Assembly (NCBI RefSeq): GCF_000242915.1
Contig: NZ_AFRZ01000001.1
Location: 2,790,001-2,854,000, forward strand
Direction: 5' to 3'
Length of the DNA: 64,000 bases
DNA from: Sulfurimonas gotlandica GD1
Lineage (GTDB): Bacteria; Campylobacterota; Campylobacteria; Campylobacterales; Sulfurimonadaceae
This document shows, piece by piece, positions 1 to 10,474 of the stretch. The notes beneath the pieces are model-generated. The model made no database searches, was not told where the DNA came from, and saw only the letters and a program-made list of their open reading frames with translations. Each line of letters starts with the position of its first letter. The stretch's first letter is position 1. The position numbers and the translations under genes were made by a program.

Positions 1-2
1 GT

Positions 3-2276
3 GTTTATCAGCTTGGTGAAGCAAACGCTCTTGATATTCGTAAAAAAGTAGAAGAGACAATGGTAAGGCTTGAGAGTAGATTTCCAGATGGTGTGACATA
101 TTCAGTTCCATATGACACTACTAAATATGTTAAGGTAGCAATAGATAACGTTGTAACAAACTTATTTACGGCCATTGGACTTGTTATTCTTATTATTTTC
201 ATATTTTTAGGCTCATGGAGACCAACCGTTATAGCATCTGTAACTATTCCAGTTTCACTTATAGGTGCATTTGCAGCGATGGAGCTTGCAGGTGGATTTA
301 GCATAAACTTTTTAACGCTTTTTGGACTTATTCTCGCCATAGGTATTGTTGTTGATGATGCCATACTGGTTGTTGAAAATGTTGAGGTTATCATGTACAA
401 AGAACCTGAACTAACAATGCCACAAGTTGTTAAAAAATCAATGATAGAACTTATAGGACCGATTATCTCAACTACTCTTGTTTTAGTTGCGGTATTTATT
501 CCAGTATCTCTTCTACCAGGTATAACAGGAGCTCTTTATCAACAGTTTGCACTTACTATTGCATTTGCTGTTTTAGTATCATCACTAAATGCTCTTACAC
601 TATCTCCGGCTATTAGTGCTATTATTATAAAAAGAAGAAAAGAAGGCGAAGAGAAGTTTATACTCTTTCAAAAATTTGATCTCTTTTTTGATTTTTTAAC
701 TTCTAAATACAAAGCACTAGTTACACTTCTTGTAAAACTAAGATATTTTATGATTTTAGTTATGGGTGGTATTTTTTATCTTACGTATTATCTATTCGCC
801 ATAACTCCTACAGGCTTTGTTCCATCAGAAGACAAGGGTGTTTGTATGGTTTCTGTAAATCTAAAACCAGGTACTTCTATATCTCAGACCATAAAGGTAA
901 GAAAAGAAGTTGAAGGCATTATATACGACATTGATGGTGTAGAAAACATTGTAGCCATAGAGGGTTACAACATCATCACATCATCTTTAGACGGTTCTGC
1001 TCTAGCCATGTTTGTTTCTTTTAAAGACTGGAGTGAAAGAACTACAAAAGAAAGCAGTGTTTTTGGAATCTTAGAGCAGATTAAACAAAAAACAGCTGGA
1101 ATCACTGAAGCAAATATTGCAGCATTTAATATGCCTGGTATTCCTGGTGTCGGTAATGTAGGCGGATTTGACTTTAGGCTACAAGATTATCTGTCTGGTG
1201 ACTTAGAGACTTTTGAGCATTTTGCGCAAGAGATGATAAAAGGAGCCTTTGCAGATCCAAGAATCGCATATGCATTTACAACATTTGCAACAAACTACCC
1301 TATGTACGACATAAAGATAGATAGAGAGAAAGCAAATGCCCTTGGCATAAATATGTCTGATTTGTTTACTACTATGCAAGCATATCTTGGCTCAATATAT
1401 ATCAATGATTTTACAAAGTTTGGTAAAGTCTTTAGAGTATTTGTTCAAGCCGACAAGGAATATAGAAGTTCAAAAGAAGATATTAACAAATTATTTGTTA
1501 AAAATGCTTTTGATAAGATGATTCCACTCAATGCAGTCCTCAAAATAAAAGAGATAATAGGTCCTCAAAATCTTACTCACTACAATATGTACAGAAGCAT
1601 CCAGATAAATGGTGCTGCAGCTCCAGGATATAGTTCAGGAGACGCGATGCAAGCGATGGATGATATTGCTAAAAAAGTTCTTCCTCCTAGCTATGGATAT
1701 GAATGGTCTGGAATGAGTTACCAAGAAACATTAGCCGGAAATGCTCAGATATATGTAGTTATTTTTGTACTACTTGTTGTATTTTTAGTTCTCTCAGCTC
1801 AATATGAGAGTTGGATATTGCCGCTAATGATTTTACTATCTGTTCCTATGGTTATCGCTGGTGCAGTAGCTGGACTTCATACGGTAGGACTTCCACTTAA
1901 TACTTTTGCTCAAGTCGGACTGGTCTTACTCGTAGCACTTGCTGCGAAAAATGCCATCCTTATTGTTGAGTTTGCAAAAGAACAAAGAGAGAGCGGTATT
2001 GGGATTATTGAGTCAGCTATAAACGCAGGAACTCTTCGTTTTCGTGCGATTATGATGACTATTCTCTCTTTTCTTTTTGGTATTATCCCTCTTGCTTTTG
2101 CAACAGGTGCAGGTGCTATTACACAGATGTCTATAGGTATCGTATTGATGTTTGGTATGATTGCTGCGACTTTTATATCTACACTTTTTGTTCCTGTACT
2201 TTATGTACTTCTAGAGACTATGAGAGAGAAATTTGTAAGTGTTGAAGATGAAATAGCTACAAGGGAGTCAATATAA
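3..2276 (+). CDS. RND efflux pump inner-membrane permease (HAE1/AcrB-like), 5' end missing
   Basis: This is the C-terminal part of a proton-driven multidrug efflux permease of the inner membrane. The reading frame is open to the left edge, and the first visible residues ([17 protein letters not shown]) match the periplasmic porter domain of AcrB/MexB proteins, so the gene begins upstream; the ATG at 60 is internal. The TM4 proton-relay motif is present ([14 protein letters not shown], about nt 340-390), and the TM10 lysine motif is present as [11 protein letters not shown] near nt 1940-1975. The TM block at about nt 130-620, the second periplasmic domain and the C-terminal TM block at about nt 1740-2210 follow the normal order. 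Its stop codon overlaps the start of the next gene, a TolC homologue, by one base. This indicates translational coupling in a tripartite pump operon; the adaptor gene presumably lies upstream. The substrate cannot be told. Confidence 0.93.
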   Translation, partial: VYQLGEANALDIRKKVEETMVRLESRFPDGVTYSVPYDTTKYVKVAIDNVVTNLFTAIGLVILIIFIFLGSWRPTVIASVTIPVSLIGAFAAMELAGGFSINFLTLFGLILAIGIVVDDAILVVENVEVIMYKEPELTMPQVVKKSMIELIGPIISTTLVLVAVFIPVSLLPGITGALYQQFALTIAFAVLVSSLNALTLSPAISAIIIKRRKEGEEKFILFQKFDLFFDFLTSKYKALVTLLVKLRYFMILVMGGIFYLTYYLFAITPTGFVPSEDKGVCMVSVNLKPGTSISQTIKVRKEVEGIIYDIDGVENIVAIEGYNIITSSLDGSALAMFVSFKDWSERTTKESSVFGILEQIKQKTAGITEANIAAFNMPGIPGVGNVGGFDFRLQDYLSGDLETFEHFAQEMIKGAFADPRIAYAFTTFATNYPMYDIKIDREKANALGINMSDLFTTMQAYLGSIYINDFTKFGKVFRVFVQADKEYRSSKEDINKLFVKNAFDKMIPLNAVLKIKEIIGPQNLTHYNMYRSIQINGAAAPGYSSGDAMQAMDDIAKKVLPPSYGYEWSGMSYQETLAGNAQIYVVIFVLLVVFLVLSAQYESWILPLMILLSVPMVIAGAVAGLHTVGLPLNTFAQVGLVLLVALAAKNAILIVEFAKEQRESGIGIIESAINAGTLRFRAIMMTILSFLFGIIPLAFATGAGAITQMSIGIVLMFGMIAATFISTLFVPVLYVLLETMREKFVSVEDEIATRESI

Positions 2277-3562
2277 TGTTAAAGATTTTAACTACATTTT
2301 TATTAGTTTTAAGTTTGCATGCAGAAGATGTCTATACAGTTGATGATTTAATCCTAGAAGCTCTCAAGAACTCTCCTGATTTGAAGATAAGCTCATCAGA
2401 GTATAAAGCTTCACAAAGTCGTTATGATTTAGCTTTTTCAAGCTATTTGCCAAAGGTCGATTTAAGCCTTACAGCTGGAGAAATAGGTATGAGTGATATA
2501 CCTCTAAATCCAGATACCATGGTAAATGATTCTCTTTTACTTGGGCAACTGTCTCTTCAACAGATTATTTATGACTTTGGCAAGACAGGTGGTAATGTCG
2601 ATACGTTTAAGTATGATTCAGACTCATACCTAAACTCAAACGAACAGCAAATCTCAAATAAAAAAAGAGATGTAAAGCAGGCATACTACGAAGTGCTACA
2701 ATCCATTGCTCTTATCAATGTAAACAAAGAAAATGTAAAACTAAATGAGATTCAACTCTACCGTTCACAAAAGTATTTTGAAGCGGGAATTAGAACAAAG
2801 ATAGATGTATCAGATGCTAAAGTAGAATTAATAAAATCAAAACTCAACCTCAAAAAGAGTCTCTACGATTTAAAGCTTTCATATGCTTCACTAGATCAAG
2901 TTGTTGGTTTCATGGAATCTGTAAAAGAGTATAGAGTATATTCTAAAGAGTTAGTATTAGAAAATCTATACGCATCTTTAAGTGATTATGGTTTAACTCT
3001 GAATGAGTCTATAGCTTATGCCTATGAAAATAGATATGAGCTTAAAAAGTACCTTGCCAATATAAAATCAGCTGAGTCTTCAAACGAATCTGCTTCGGCA
3101 GAGTACTATCCTCAACTATATTTTGGCGCTAACTACACTAAGCAAAAAGCTGACAAGTTTAAAAGTACAACACCAGAAGATCAATGGAAAGCTGCTCTAA
3201 ATCTAGACTGGAATATTTACCAAGGTGGGGCTACTTCAGCATCTACTCAAGAGAAAAAAATCCAGATAGAGATTTCTAAATCACAACTGCAAAACTCTAA
3301 ATTAACAATCAAAAAAGACGCTACACAGGCTTATATAAATGTATATAAAATGAAAGATTCTGTAGAACTCTCTCAAAGTCTGCTAGAAGTGTCTGAAGAT
3401 AAGTTTGATCAAGCTCAAAAACGCTACGAGTATGGTTTATCAGACTACATAGAACTACAACAAGCAAGACAAGGGTATATAGATGCTAAATCCTCTTTAG
3501 TAATTGATTACTATAACTTCTACAACGCAATTGCTGTACTAGACAATGCTATAGGGAAGTAA
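2276..3562 (+). CDS. TolC-family outer membrane efflux protein
   Basis: Outer-membrane channel that would complete the tripartite pump with the RND permease just upstream. The protein has 428 residues, which is usual for the family. It starts with a short signal peptide ([16 protein letters not shown]), followed by two similar halves rich in long amphipathic helices, as in the alpha-barrel of TolC (OEP domains, about residues 20-215 and 235-420). Features such as LNLDWNIYQGG and the final helical repeat with YEYGLSDYIELQQARQ are typical. The start ATG overlaps the permease stop (TAATG). It is preceded by a purine-rich AAGGGAG site, so coupled translation is likely. The family call is firm; the substrate is unknown. 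Confidence 0.93.
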   Translation: MLKILTTFLLVLSLHAEDVYTVDDLILEALKNSPDLKISSSEYKASQSRYDLAFSSYLPKVDLSLTAGEIGMSDIPLNPDTMVNDSLLLGQLSLQQIIYDFGKTGGNVDTFKYDSDSYLNSNEQQISNKKRDVKQAYYEVLQSIALINVNKENVKLNEIQLYRSQKYFEAGIRTKIDVSDAKVELIKSKLNLKKSLYDLKLSYASLDQVVGFMESVKEYRVYSKELVLENLYASLSDYGLTLNESIAYAYENRYELKKYLANIKSAESSNESASAEYYPQLYFGANYTKQKADKFKSTTPEDQWKAALNLDWNIYQGGATSASTQEKKIQIEISKSQLQNSKLTIKKDATQAYINVYKMKDSVELSQSLLEVSEDKFDQAQKRYEYGLSDYIELQQARQGYIDAKSSLVIDYYNFYNAIAVLDNAIGK

Positions 3563-3563
3563 T

Positions 3564-4778
3564 TTGGGTGAAAAGATAGCTCCAATATCCAAAAACAATA
3601 GAGTGGAAATACTTGATGTTGTTCGAGGTTTTGCTATATTTGGGATAATAATCGCAAATATACAAGCTTGGAGTGGATATAAATTTGTTCCTTATGAAGT
3701 TTTACAAACCCTACCCTACTATGACTACAACACAACACTCAAATATCTTTTTATGTTTTTTATTGACACTAAATTTTACACTCTTTTCTCTCTGCTCTTT
3801 GGTATAGGTTTTTATATACAATTTGACAAGCAAAGAGACAGCCAAGCTTCTTTTATGAAGACATACAGAAAGAGACTTGGTTTTTTAATTATGTTTGGTG
3901 CTATACACTCTTTCTTTTGGTCTGGAGACATACTTCTCATATATGGAGCAGTCGGGCTTGTATTCGTTATGTTTAGAAACCTAAGTCATTACACTATATT
4001 TAAACTAAGTATATTTTTCTACTTTATCTGGTTAGCTTATGACATACTATTTGCTCTATTTTTTCCAGAAGTAATGAACTACCCATCCGGTGCTTATAAA
4101 ACTTACCCTGATATATCTCCAGCAGAACTGACCGCTATATTTCAAAACGGAACTTTCATGGAAGTACTTCAGGCAAACTGGCACAACCTCTATTATCGCT
4201 ACATTGACCTTGTCCCATCTGGACGTTTAACAAAGGTTTTAGCCCTTTTTATGCTTGGTTTCTACCTTATGAGCATTAACTACTTTACAACATATGCCCG
4301 CTCTGTAAAACTGTTTACGATCTTTTTCGTACTTGGTGTTGCTCTAACATATATCTCTTATGAGATTGGTGGAAGTATGGGTCAGTTCTCACATGATTTA
4401 AAAAATGTAGCTTACAAGGCTTTTGCAGTATCTGGACAGATATTTTTAGCCATGTCATACATTAATATTCTTGCTATCTTAGATGAGAAAGCTTTTTTCA
4501 AAAAATTCTTTCATCTTTTTGCTTATGTAGGTCGTATGTCATTTACATCTTATCTTACACATACTATATTTGGATTTTTAATTTTCTATCCATTCTTTGG
4601 TGGACTTTTTGGTACTATGGGAATATTAGAGATAACAATACTGGCAATTGTCTTATACGCTCTTCAGATAGTGTTTAGCTATGCTTGGCTTAAATACTTT
4701 AGATTTGGTCCACTGGAGTGGCTATGGAGATGTCTAACATACTCCAAACTATATCCTATTTTAAAAACAAAAAAATAA
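3564..4778 (+). CDS. DUF418/YeiB-like integral membrane protein
   Basis: Polytopic membrane protein of 404 residues with about ten hydrophobic segments. The N-terminus (RVEILDVVRGFAIFGIIIAN) is the hallmark of the YeiB/DUF418 group, which is distantly related to acyltransferase-3 membrane enzymes; the C-terminal half is the DUF418 part (about residues 230-395, with GRMSFTSYLTHTIFGF). No precise reaction is established for the family. The only fitting start is a TTG one base after the tolC stop, with a GGAAG purine run just upstream. The gene therefore looks like part of the efflux transcript, although a functional link to the pump is unproven. There is no sign of truncation. Confidence 0.85.
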   Translation: MGEKIAPISKNNRVEILDVVRGFAIFGIIIANIQAWSGYKFVPYEVLQTLPYYDYNTTLKYLFMFFIDTKFYTLFSLLFGIGFYIQFDKQRDSQASFMKTYRKRLGFLIMFGAIHSFFWSGDILLIYGAVGLVFVMFRNLSHYTIFKLSIFFYFIWLAYDILFALFFPEVMNYPSGAYKTYPDISPAELTAIFQNGTFMEVLQANWHNLYYRYIDLVPSGRLTKVLALFMLGFYLMSINYFTTYARSVKLFTIFFVLGVALTYISYEIGGSMGQFSHDLKNVAYKAFAVSGQIFLAMSYINILAILDEKAFFKKFFHLFAYVGRMSFTSYLTHTIFGFLIFYPFFGGLFGTMGILEITILAIVLYALQIVFSYAWLKYFRFGPLEWLWRCLTYSKLYPILKTKK

Positions 4779-4787
4779 AGGGCAATT

Positions 4788-6203
4788 ATGTCACACCACC
4801 CATTACAAACGATGAAGCAACACTATCTTCAACTATTTATTTTTGCCTTTGGAGCAACAATATGGTTCTCCCCGGTTCCGAGTGGTCTAGAGCCACAGGC
4901 ATGGCAACTCTTTGCTATATTTATAAGTGCTATTCTAGCTGTAATAATAAAAGCTATGCCGATATTTACTTCATCTATTTTAGCCTTATCTGTTTCTGTT
5001 TTAACAGGAACACTAACAACTGACCAAGCTTACAGCGGTTTTTCAGAAGAGTTTATACTTCTTATTATTGTTGCTTTTTTAATAGCAAGAGGGGTTATAA
5101 AATCAGGTCTTGGTAAAAGAATCGCTTTTTTGATCATCAAAAGATTTGGCAAATCAAGTCTCGGTCTTGCCTATTCTATCATAGCAGCTGACATGTTTAT
5201 CTCTCCTGCTTTTCCAAGTAATACCGCACGTTCAGGGGTTTTATATCCTATAGTAAATGCTCTCTCAGTTGACAGTGGTTCAAAGATAGCAGACGGAACT
5301 CGTAAAAAACTAGGTTCGTTTTTGATGATGTCCTCAATGGCTGGACTTACACTATCTTCTACTCTATGGCTAACAGCGATGGCTGCAAATCCAGCTGGTG
5401 CTAAAATGGCAAAAGATTTTGGAGTTGAAATCACTTACGGTTCATGGGCTCTTGGTGCATCTCTTCCTGTTCTTATTCTATTTTTTCTTGTTCCTTGGGT
5501 GATTTTTAAAATATATCCACCAGAGATTAAAGAGACACCTGAAGCTCCTGCAATTGCGATAGAGGCATTAAAACATATGGGTCCAGTTCATAAAAATGAA
5601 TGGATTATGGCAGCTACCTTTGTTGGTATGGTATTTTTATGGGTTATGTCTGGAAGTTGGGGACTGGATAAGACAGCAGTTGCCTTTTTAGGACTTGGTG
5701 TTTTAATGGTTACAAATATCTTTACACTTGAAGATATGAGAGGAGAAGGGAATGCACTCTCGACTCTAGTATGGTTCTCTATACTTTTTGCTATGAGTGT
5801 CTACCTTGATAAACTTGGCTTTATGGGCTGGGTTGGTGCTCATATTTCAGATATGGTTGTTGGACTTGATTGGCCTGTGGTATATGTAGGTCTTACCATT
5901 GCTTATGTTCTTATACACTACTTCTTTGTATCTCAGACAGCTCAGATGCTAGCTCTGTTTTCAGTTTTTTTAAGTGTAGCTATCAGCGCAGGAGTTCCTC
6001 CAGAACTTATGGCTTTAATGCTTCTCTTTGCTACAAACTTTAATGCCATCATAACACCACAAGGTTCTTCTGCAAATGTTATCTATGCAGGTAGTGGCTA
6101 TTTAGAACCTGGAGAAATTTATAAAGTCGGTGGTATAATAACTTTAATCAACACAGTAGTTTTTCTTACTATTGGTACAGGGTGGTTACTATTAATATTA
6201 TAA
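4788..6203 (+). CDS. DASS/SLC13-family anion (dicarboxylate/2-oxoglutarate-type) transporter
   Basis: Inner-membrane transporter of 471 residues with about 12-14 hydrophobic segments, like the DASS family (CitT, SodiT, VcINDY). The first SNT substrate/cation-binding motif is seen in FPSNTARSGVLYPI near residue 145. The second half carries the equivalent hairpin region as TNFNAIITPQGSSANVIY near residue 415. Members move dicarboxylates, tricarboxylates or sulfate, either with sodium or by exchange; substrate choice cannot be read here. Two Opr-type porin genes follow directly (10-base gaps), suggesting that outer- and inner-membrane uptake of the same small anions is co-expressed. It starts at an ATG with AAAGGGC upstream, 9 bases after the DUF418 gene. 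Confidence 0.88.
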   Translation: MSHHPLQTMKQHYLQLFIFAFGATIWFSPVPSGLEPQAWQLFAIFISAILAVIIKAMPIFTSSILALSVSVLTGTLTTDQAYSGFSEEFILLIIVAFLIARGVIKSGLGKRIAFLIIKRFGKSSLGLAYSIIAADMFISPAFPSNTARSGVLYPIVNALSVDSGSKIADGTRKKLGSFLMMSSMAGLTLSSTLWLTAMAANPAGAKMAKDFGVEITYGSWALGASLPVLILFFLVPWVIFKIYPPEIKETPEAPAIAIEALKHMGPVHKNEWIMAATFVGMVFLWVMSGSWGLDKTAVAFLGLGVLMVTNIFTLEDMRGEGNALSTLVWFSILFAMSVYLDKLGFMGWVGAHISDMVVGLDWPVVYVGLTIAYVLIHYFFVSQTAQMLALFSVFLSVAISAGVPPELMALMLLFATNFNAIITPQGSSANVIYAGSGYLEPGEIYKVGGIITLINTVVFLTIGTGWLLLIL

Positions 6204-6213
6204 GGATTTAACT

Positions 6214-7707
6214 ATGCTAAGAACAATTATACTTCTTTCATGCCTATTATCCATAAATGCTCTCGCTAGCAATGATAAAAATATAAATAGCGACGACACC
6301 CAATATGAAGCCCCTCGTCTTGCTGGAGATTCACTTGCCATAAAACCTTTAGTGAAAAGTGTTTCTCAGCAGACAGTCTCACTAAGTGATATGTTTAAAA
6401 ATGGTAATTTTAAGGGACTCATAAGATACAGCGCCCAACACAGAGATACAAACTACCGCTCCAGAGAGAGCTCAGCAATAACAAATTCTGTACAGCAGTA
6501 CTCTGCAATTGGTGGCTATCTAGGCTATGAGACTGCAAAATTTAACAACATATCTCTTGGTGCTACATTTTACACTGCACAAAAAATAGGAAATAATCCA
6601 GACGATAGACTAGGTCTCGGTGGGTTAAACGAAGATGGCGGAACTGCTAATTCTTACGCTGTTTTAGGTGAAGCATATATAAAGTACAGAACTGAAGAAC
6701 ACTATCTGCACTATGGAAGAAGAGAGATGCCAGACTATAGATTTGTATCACTATCTAACATCCGTTTTTCTCCTTACACACACGAAGGTACTACTTATGA
6801 AAATACTATGTACGATGGTTTAAAACTAAATCTAGGATACATAAATTCTCAAAAAGCCAGAAATGCTGAAGATTTTCAAGATATGGTTAGATCAGCCCGT
6901 GTAAATGAATCAAGCATCAGAGGTAGCTATAATCCAAGCAACTACACTTCCGGAAGCTATAGTGGCGCTAATAAATCTATGGCAATGATAGGACTTGCCT
7001 TAAACAAAAATGGCCTTAGCATGGAAGTATGGGATTACTATGTTAGTGATTTTGTTAATACTCTCTATCTATATGGTGATTATAATTTTAAAATAAGTAA
7101 AGAGTTTACTCTTACTACAGCAGCTCAATACGCAAAACAGCAAGATGTAGGTAATCATGTAGCAGGAAATATTGATACATCTTTTTATGGACTAAAGATT
7201 CAAGGCGCATTTAAAAATGGTATAACACTTTTTGGAGCTTATAACAACGTAGCATACAATGAAAAATCTTATGATGGCGGTACTATTTTTGTTAGGTGGG
7301 GTACTCCACAAATGTTCAACTCCTTTCAAGTTCAAGATTCAGAAATCGCAGGAACAAAGTCTATAGGTGTCGGTGCACAATTTGAACTAGGTCGATTAGG
7401 CTTAATTGATAACACAGTTATTAGGTTTAGATACGCTAACTATGATATGCCAGACTCCGTGAATGATAGAGATGCCGCCCAAGATAGAAGTGAAGCCACA
7501 TTTGATTTTAGATACTCTTTTACCAAAAACGATGGATTTGGTATATTTACAGAGATGAAAGGTCTCAGTATTCAATTTAGAATTGCATATGATGACTTTA
7601 AAACAGATTATGATTATGCCGCATACATTGCAAAACACGGCGTTTCTTTTAGTAAAGTCACTGATGATTTTGTTGATACACGTCTATATATAGACTATAT
7701 GTTTTAG
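6214..7707 (+). CDS. Opr-family outer membrane porin
   Basis: A 497-residue beta-barrel outer membrane protein with a signal peptide (MLRTIILLSCLLSINALA). It contains the NGNFKGLIRYSAQHRDTNYR segment typical of Campylobacterota Opr/OprD-like porins. Alternating aromatic and polar strands run through the chain and it ends in YIDYMF, with the C-terminal aromatic residue used for BAM recognition. It would let small anions or substrates cross the outer membrane. It lies 10 bases after the DASS transporter and 9 bases before a second porin, so the three probably form one transcript. The ligand is unknown. Confidence 0.85.
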   Translation: MLRTIILLSCLLSINALASNDKNINSDDTQYEAPRLAGDSLAIKPLVKSVSQQTVSLSDMFKNGNFKGLIRYSAQHRDTNYRSRESSAITNSVQQYSAIGGYLGYETAKFNNISLGATFYTAQKIGNNPDDRLGLGGLNEDGGTANSYAVLGEAYIKYRTEEHYLHYGRREMPDYRFVSLSNIRFSPYTHEGTTYENTMYDGLKLNLGYINSQKARNAEDFQDMVRSARVNESSIRGSYNPSNYTSGSYSGANKSMAMIGLALNKNGLSMEVWDYYVSDFVNTLYLYGDYNFKISKEFTLTTAAQYAKQQDVGNHVAGNIDTSFYGLKIQGAFKNGITLFGAYNNVAYNEKSYDGGTIFVRWGTPQMFNSFQVQDSEIAGTKSIGVGAQFELGRLGLIDNTVIRFRYANYDMPDSVNDRDAAQDRSEATFDFRYSFTKNDGFGIFTEMKGLSIQFRIAYDDFKTDYDYAAYIAKHGVSFSKVTDDFVDTRLYIDYMF

Positions 7708-7716
7708 AAGTGACAG

Positions 7717-8910
7717 ATGCCAAAATATAAACTCAGCTGTTTACTCTTCATCTTTGTAACTCTTACTCTTGAGGCAGACTCAAAACTAGAAGAAGCCTTC
7801 TCTAATGGTAATGTTGATGCAGAGATAAAACTATTTTTCTATGATATCAACAAAGAAACTGGTCTAGATGCCTATGCTACAGCACTCGGTGGTTACCTAA
7901 AATACACAACTGACACTAAAAATTCATTCTTTGCATCTGTTAGATTTCACACATCAAATCCTGTTGGCGATAATCTAAACAAAGGAGCTACAGCTCTATT
8001 TAACAATGACAAAAATGCAGATGCATTAACTACTATTAGTGAGTCATTCCTAGCCTACAAAACAAAAAGTAGAGTAATGAAACTTGGTAACTTTATGCTA
8101 AAAACACCGATGATGAATGATGACACGACAAGAATAGTTCCATGGAGTTATCAAGGTTTTACCTACACAGGTGAGAGTATAAAAGACCTGAAAGTTCAAC
8201 TCTACTATATTAATGCTATACGCTCTTTTACATCTGATACTTATAAACAAGAGAGTGCCAGTGGTGAGTTTGGAGATAGTGGGATAAGTATGTTGTCTGC
8301 TCATTACACTGGTATAAATGGGCTAAAAGCTCAAGCTTTTTATTACTATGCTCCTGAGTTATACTCTACATTTGTAGCACAGACGGATTATGAACTATCT
8401 GTAGATAAAAATGCACTCTTTTGCGTAGGTGCCCAGTACTTCAATAGTGGAGATGGCGGAAAGTATGCAGTTACCCAAAATAGAAATGGCGGAGATGATA
8501 TTAACCTTCTGGCATTAAGAACTTCTGTTGATACAGAAGATTGGATGATATCTATAAACTACTCTCAGAATTTCGGTCTAAGCGGTATAGTAAAAGGATA
8601 TGGTGGTCTAGCAAAGGTCTATACAACTTCTATGATAGCTAACGGTCGTGGAAACTACAAACCTGAGACTTGGATGCTAAAGAGTACTTACAATCTTCCT
8701 TTAGGCTCACATCAAAGCGAACTTGGATTTAGACTGACAAATACCCAAGTGAATGACCCTAGAGGTGATGGCTTTAATGCTTATTATTTTCACTTTAAAC
8801 ACGACTTCACTAAAGAAGCTTCTATATATCTAAGATATGAAAACCTAGCTTACACAAGCACTAAGAGTGACGCCGCTTATTTTCGTGCCATCGCTAGTTA
8901 TAAGTTTTAA
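7717..8910 (+). CDS. Opr-family outer membrane porin, second copy
   Basis: A 397-residue outer membrane barrel related to the porin immediately upstream. The mature N-terminus, with SKLEEAFSNGNVDAEIKLFF, and the GGYLKYTTDTKNSFFASVRF strand are the Opr-family pattern, and the protein ends in FRAIASYKF. The signal peptide is MPKYKLSCLLFIFVTLTLEA. It is about 100 residues shorter than its neighbour, and the two are clearly diverged. A weak ribosome binding site (AGAAGTGA) precedes the ATG, so expression may depend on coupling with the upstream porin. The 3' end overlaps the convergent FAH gene by 17 bases. Confidence 0.82.
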   Translation: MPKYKLSCLLFIFVTLTLEADSKLEEAFSNGNVDAEIKLFFYDINKETGLDAYATALGGYLKYTTDTKNSFFASVRFHTSNPVGDNLNKGATALFNNDKNADALTTISESFLAYKTKSRVMKLGNFMLKTPMMNDDTTRIVPWSYQGFTYTGESIKDLKVQLYYINAIRSFTSDTYKQESASGEFGDSGISMLSAHYTGINGLKAQAFYYYAPELYSTFVAQTDYELSVDKNALFCVGAQYFNSGDGGKYAVTQNRNGGDDINLLALRTSVDTEDWMISINYSQNFGLSGIVKGYGGLAKVYTTSMIANGRGNYKPETWMLKSTYNLPLGSHQSELGFRLTNTQVNDPRGDGFNAYYFHFKHDFTKEASIYLRYENLAYTSTKSDAAYFRAIASYKF

Positions 8911-9514
8911 CAACCCACTCCCGCTCAACAAGTAGTTCATCACCGTAAAACACTTTTCCGACAAAGACATCACCAACTCTGTAGTTACTAACACCCTTTG
9001 GAGTACCACTCATTATGATATCATTATCTTCCAAGCTCATAAAAGTCTCTATCTCATTTATAATCTCAACAGGTTTATGTATCATAAGATCATAAGTCGC
9101 CTCTTGAGTAAGCTTGTCGTTTATGTACAGCACAAGAGCAAGCTTTTTAATATCACCCACAAAAGCTACAAACTCGCTAAAAACAGCAGAGCTGTCAAAA
9201 GCTTTTGCTCTCTCCCAAGGAAGACTTTTTGACTTTAAGTATGATTGGATATTTGCCTTTGTAAGATCAAGTCCAAAACCGACACCTGCTATCTTTTTAT
9301 CTTTGATTAAAAAGCATATCTCACCTTCAAATCTTGTGTCTTCACTAAAGTAATATAGCTCATCACTTATGGCAGAATTTGGCTTATTAAAAAGGACTAT
9401 ACTCTCTGGTGTCTCATTTCCAAGCTCTTTTATATGCTCAACATAGTTTCGTCCGACACAGACTGCTTTGGATGTAAAAACGCTTTGATTATTGTACGTT
9501 ACAGTTTTCATCAC
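8894..9514 (-). CDS. Fumarylacetoacetate hydrolase (FAH) family protein
   Basis: A cytoplasmic enzyme of 206 residues, matching the short FAH-domain proteins (fumarylpyruvate hydrolase, acylpyruvase and oxaloacetate tautomerase types). Metal-binding and active-site signatures are visible: FEGEICFLI (ExE), GFGLDLT, KAFDSSAVF and SGTPKGV. These proteins act on 2-oxo-acid compounds with Mg2+ or Mn2+. The exact substrate cannot be assigned; oxaloacetate tautomerase or acylpyruvase are the plausible choices. It follows the CitE-like gene by 39 bases on the same strand, so the two may act on related C4-C5 acids. The 3' end overlaps the convergent porin by 17 bases. Confidence 0.86.
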   Translation of the reverse strand: MMKTVTYNNQSVFTSKAVCVGRNYVEHIKELGNETPESIVLFNKPNSAISDELYYFSEDTRFEGEICFLIKDKKIAGVGFGLDLTKANIQSYLKSKSLPWERAKAFDSSAVFSEFVAFVGDIKKLALVLYINDKLTQEATYDLMIHKPVEIINEIETFMSLEDNDIIMSGTPKGVSNYRVGDVFVGKVFYGDELLVEREWVVKTYN

Positions 9515-9553
9515 TAGTCCTTTTTTATAAAATAATAGTTAAATATTTTGATA

Positions 9554-10474
9554 TTAGTTAATATTCAAAAGTGCTAAGGCGCCCTTATATATGGGCTCAT
9601 CAACAAATCCATACTCTTCATCCACAAAACCTGTCACTCCAGTATCTCGGTGCATCTCAAAGAGTTTAACTATGACTTTTGCTCTGTTTATTTGAGCTTC
9701 TTCATCAACAAATATTTCATTTACAAGCTTTACCTGATCTGGCGAAATACACCCCTTTGAGTCATAACCCATACTTTTCTCTAACTCTATCCAAAGAGAG
9801 AATTCATCTAGATTTTTAAACTCTTGGTATACAAAAGATACAGGTTTTACTTTCATAGCTCTTGAAGTAATCAGAAAGTGTGAGAGCATATAAAGCATGG
9901 TAGGGTTGTTTAGGTTAATAAGGCTTTGGGATAGTTTCATATCTGCAAAAAGATCCAAGATGCCAAGATAAAAAGTAGTAACTCTAAGATTACCTTTTAG
10001 CGTTGCTAAGTTATGCCAAGCTTCCGATGTTTCAATAGAGAGATGCAACTCTATATCTTCATTTAAAAGAGCAAGAACATTATCTACTTCTTTTTTGTTT
10101 TTAATCTTTGGAACTCTTATGGCATCCGGCATAAACTGGTTTAAATAGGTTATCTCTTCATATCCACCCTCATCTAGTGCATTAACACGGACAACAAGCT
10201 TTTTACTGCACTCTCTATGTTTAGTTAAAAATATTGCACACAAAACAAGTGCAAAATGCTTATCTTCTTTACTTACACCATCTTCAAGGTTTAGCATGAT
10301 GCAGTCAGCATCAAGATTCTCTATCTTATTTAGATGCTTTAGATTATTACATGAGAGCATTAAAACAGAACGAAAATCACTTCGTTTGTTAAGAATTCTA
10401 AAAGTCGGTTCTGCTAATGCATCTAGAGCTACTAAATCTCTTTCTTGGAAGGCTTTTTCTATTTTACTTAGCAT
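9554..10474 (-). CDS. HpcH/HpaI aldolase / CitE-like lyase family protein
   Basis: A 306-residue TIM-barrel protein of the citrate-lyase-beta/malyl-CoA-lyase superfamily. Diagnostic segments are FRSVLMLSCNNLKHLNKIEN, the metal-binding CIMLNLEDGVSKEDK stretch, LVVRVNALD and the glutamate-bearing LHLSIETSEAW. Family members cleave or form C-C bonds in acyl-CoA thioesters or 2-keto acids. No citrate lyase alpha or gamma genes are nearby, so classic citrate lyase is unlikely. The start ATG overlaps the end of the cytochrome c gene by 11 bases, showing coupled translation. A product/substrate link with the downstream FAH-family enzyme is inferred from order only. Confidence 0.82.
   Translation of the reverse strand: MLSKIEKAFQERDLVALDALAEPTFRILNKRSDFRSVLMLSCNNLKHLNKIENLDADCIMLNLEDGVSKEDKHFALVLCAIFLTKHRECSKKLVVRVNALDEGGYEEITYLNQFMPDAIRVPKIKNKKEVDNVLALLNEDIELHLSIETSEAWHNLATLKGNLRVTTFYLGILDLFADMKLSQSLINLNNPTMLYMLSHFLITSRAMKVKPVSFVYQEFKNLDEFSLWIELEKSMGYDSKGCISPDQVKLVNEIFVDEEAQINRAKVIVKLFEMHRDTGVTGFVDEEYGFVDEPIYKGALALLNIN

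Noticed and set aside
4718-5023. 101-codon plus-strand frame across the DUF418/DASS junction
   Set aside because: It overlaps two clear genes in another frame and its composition does not resemble a real protein.
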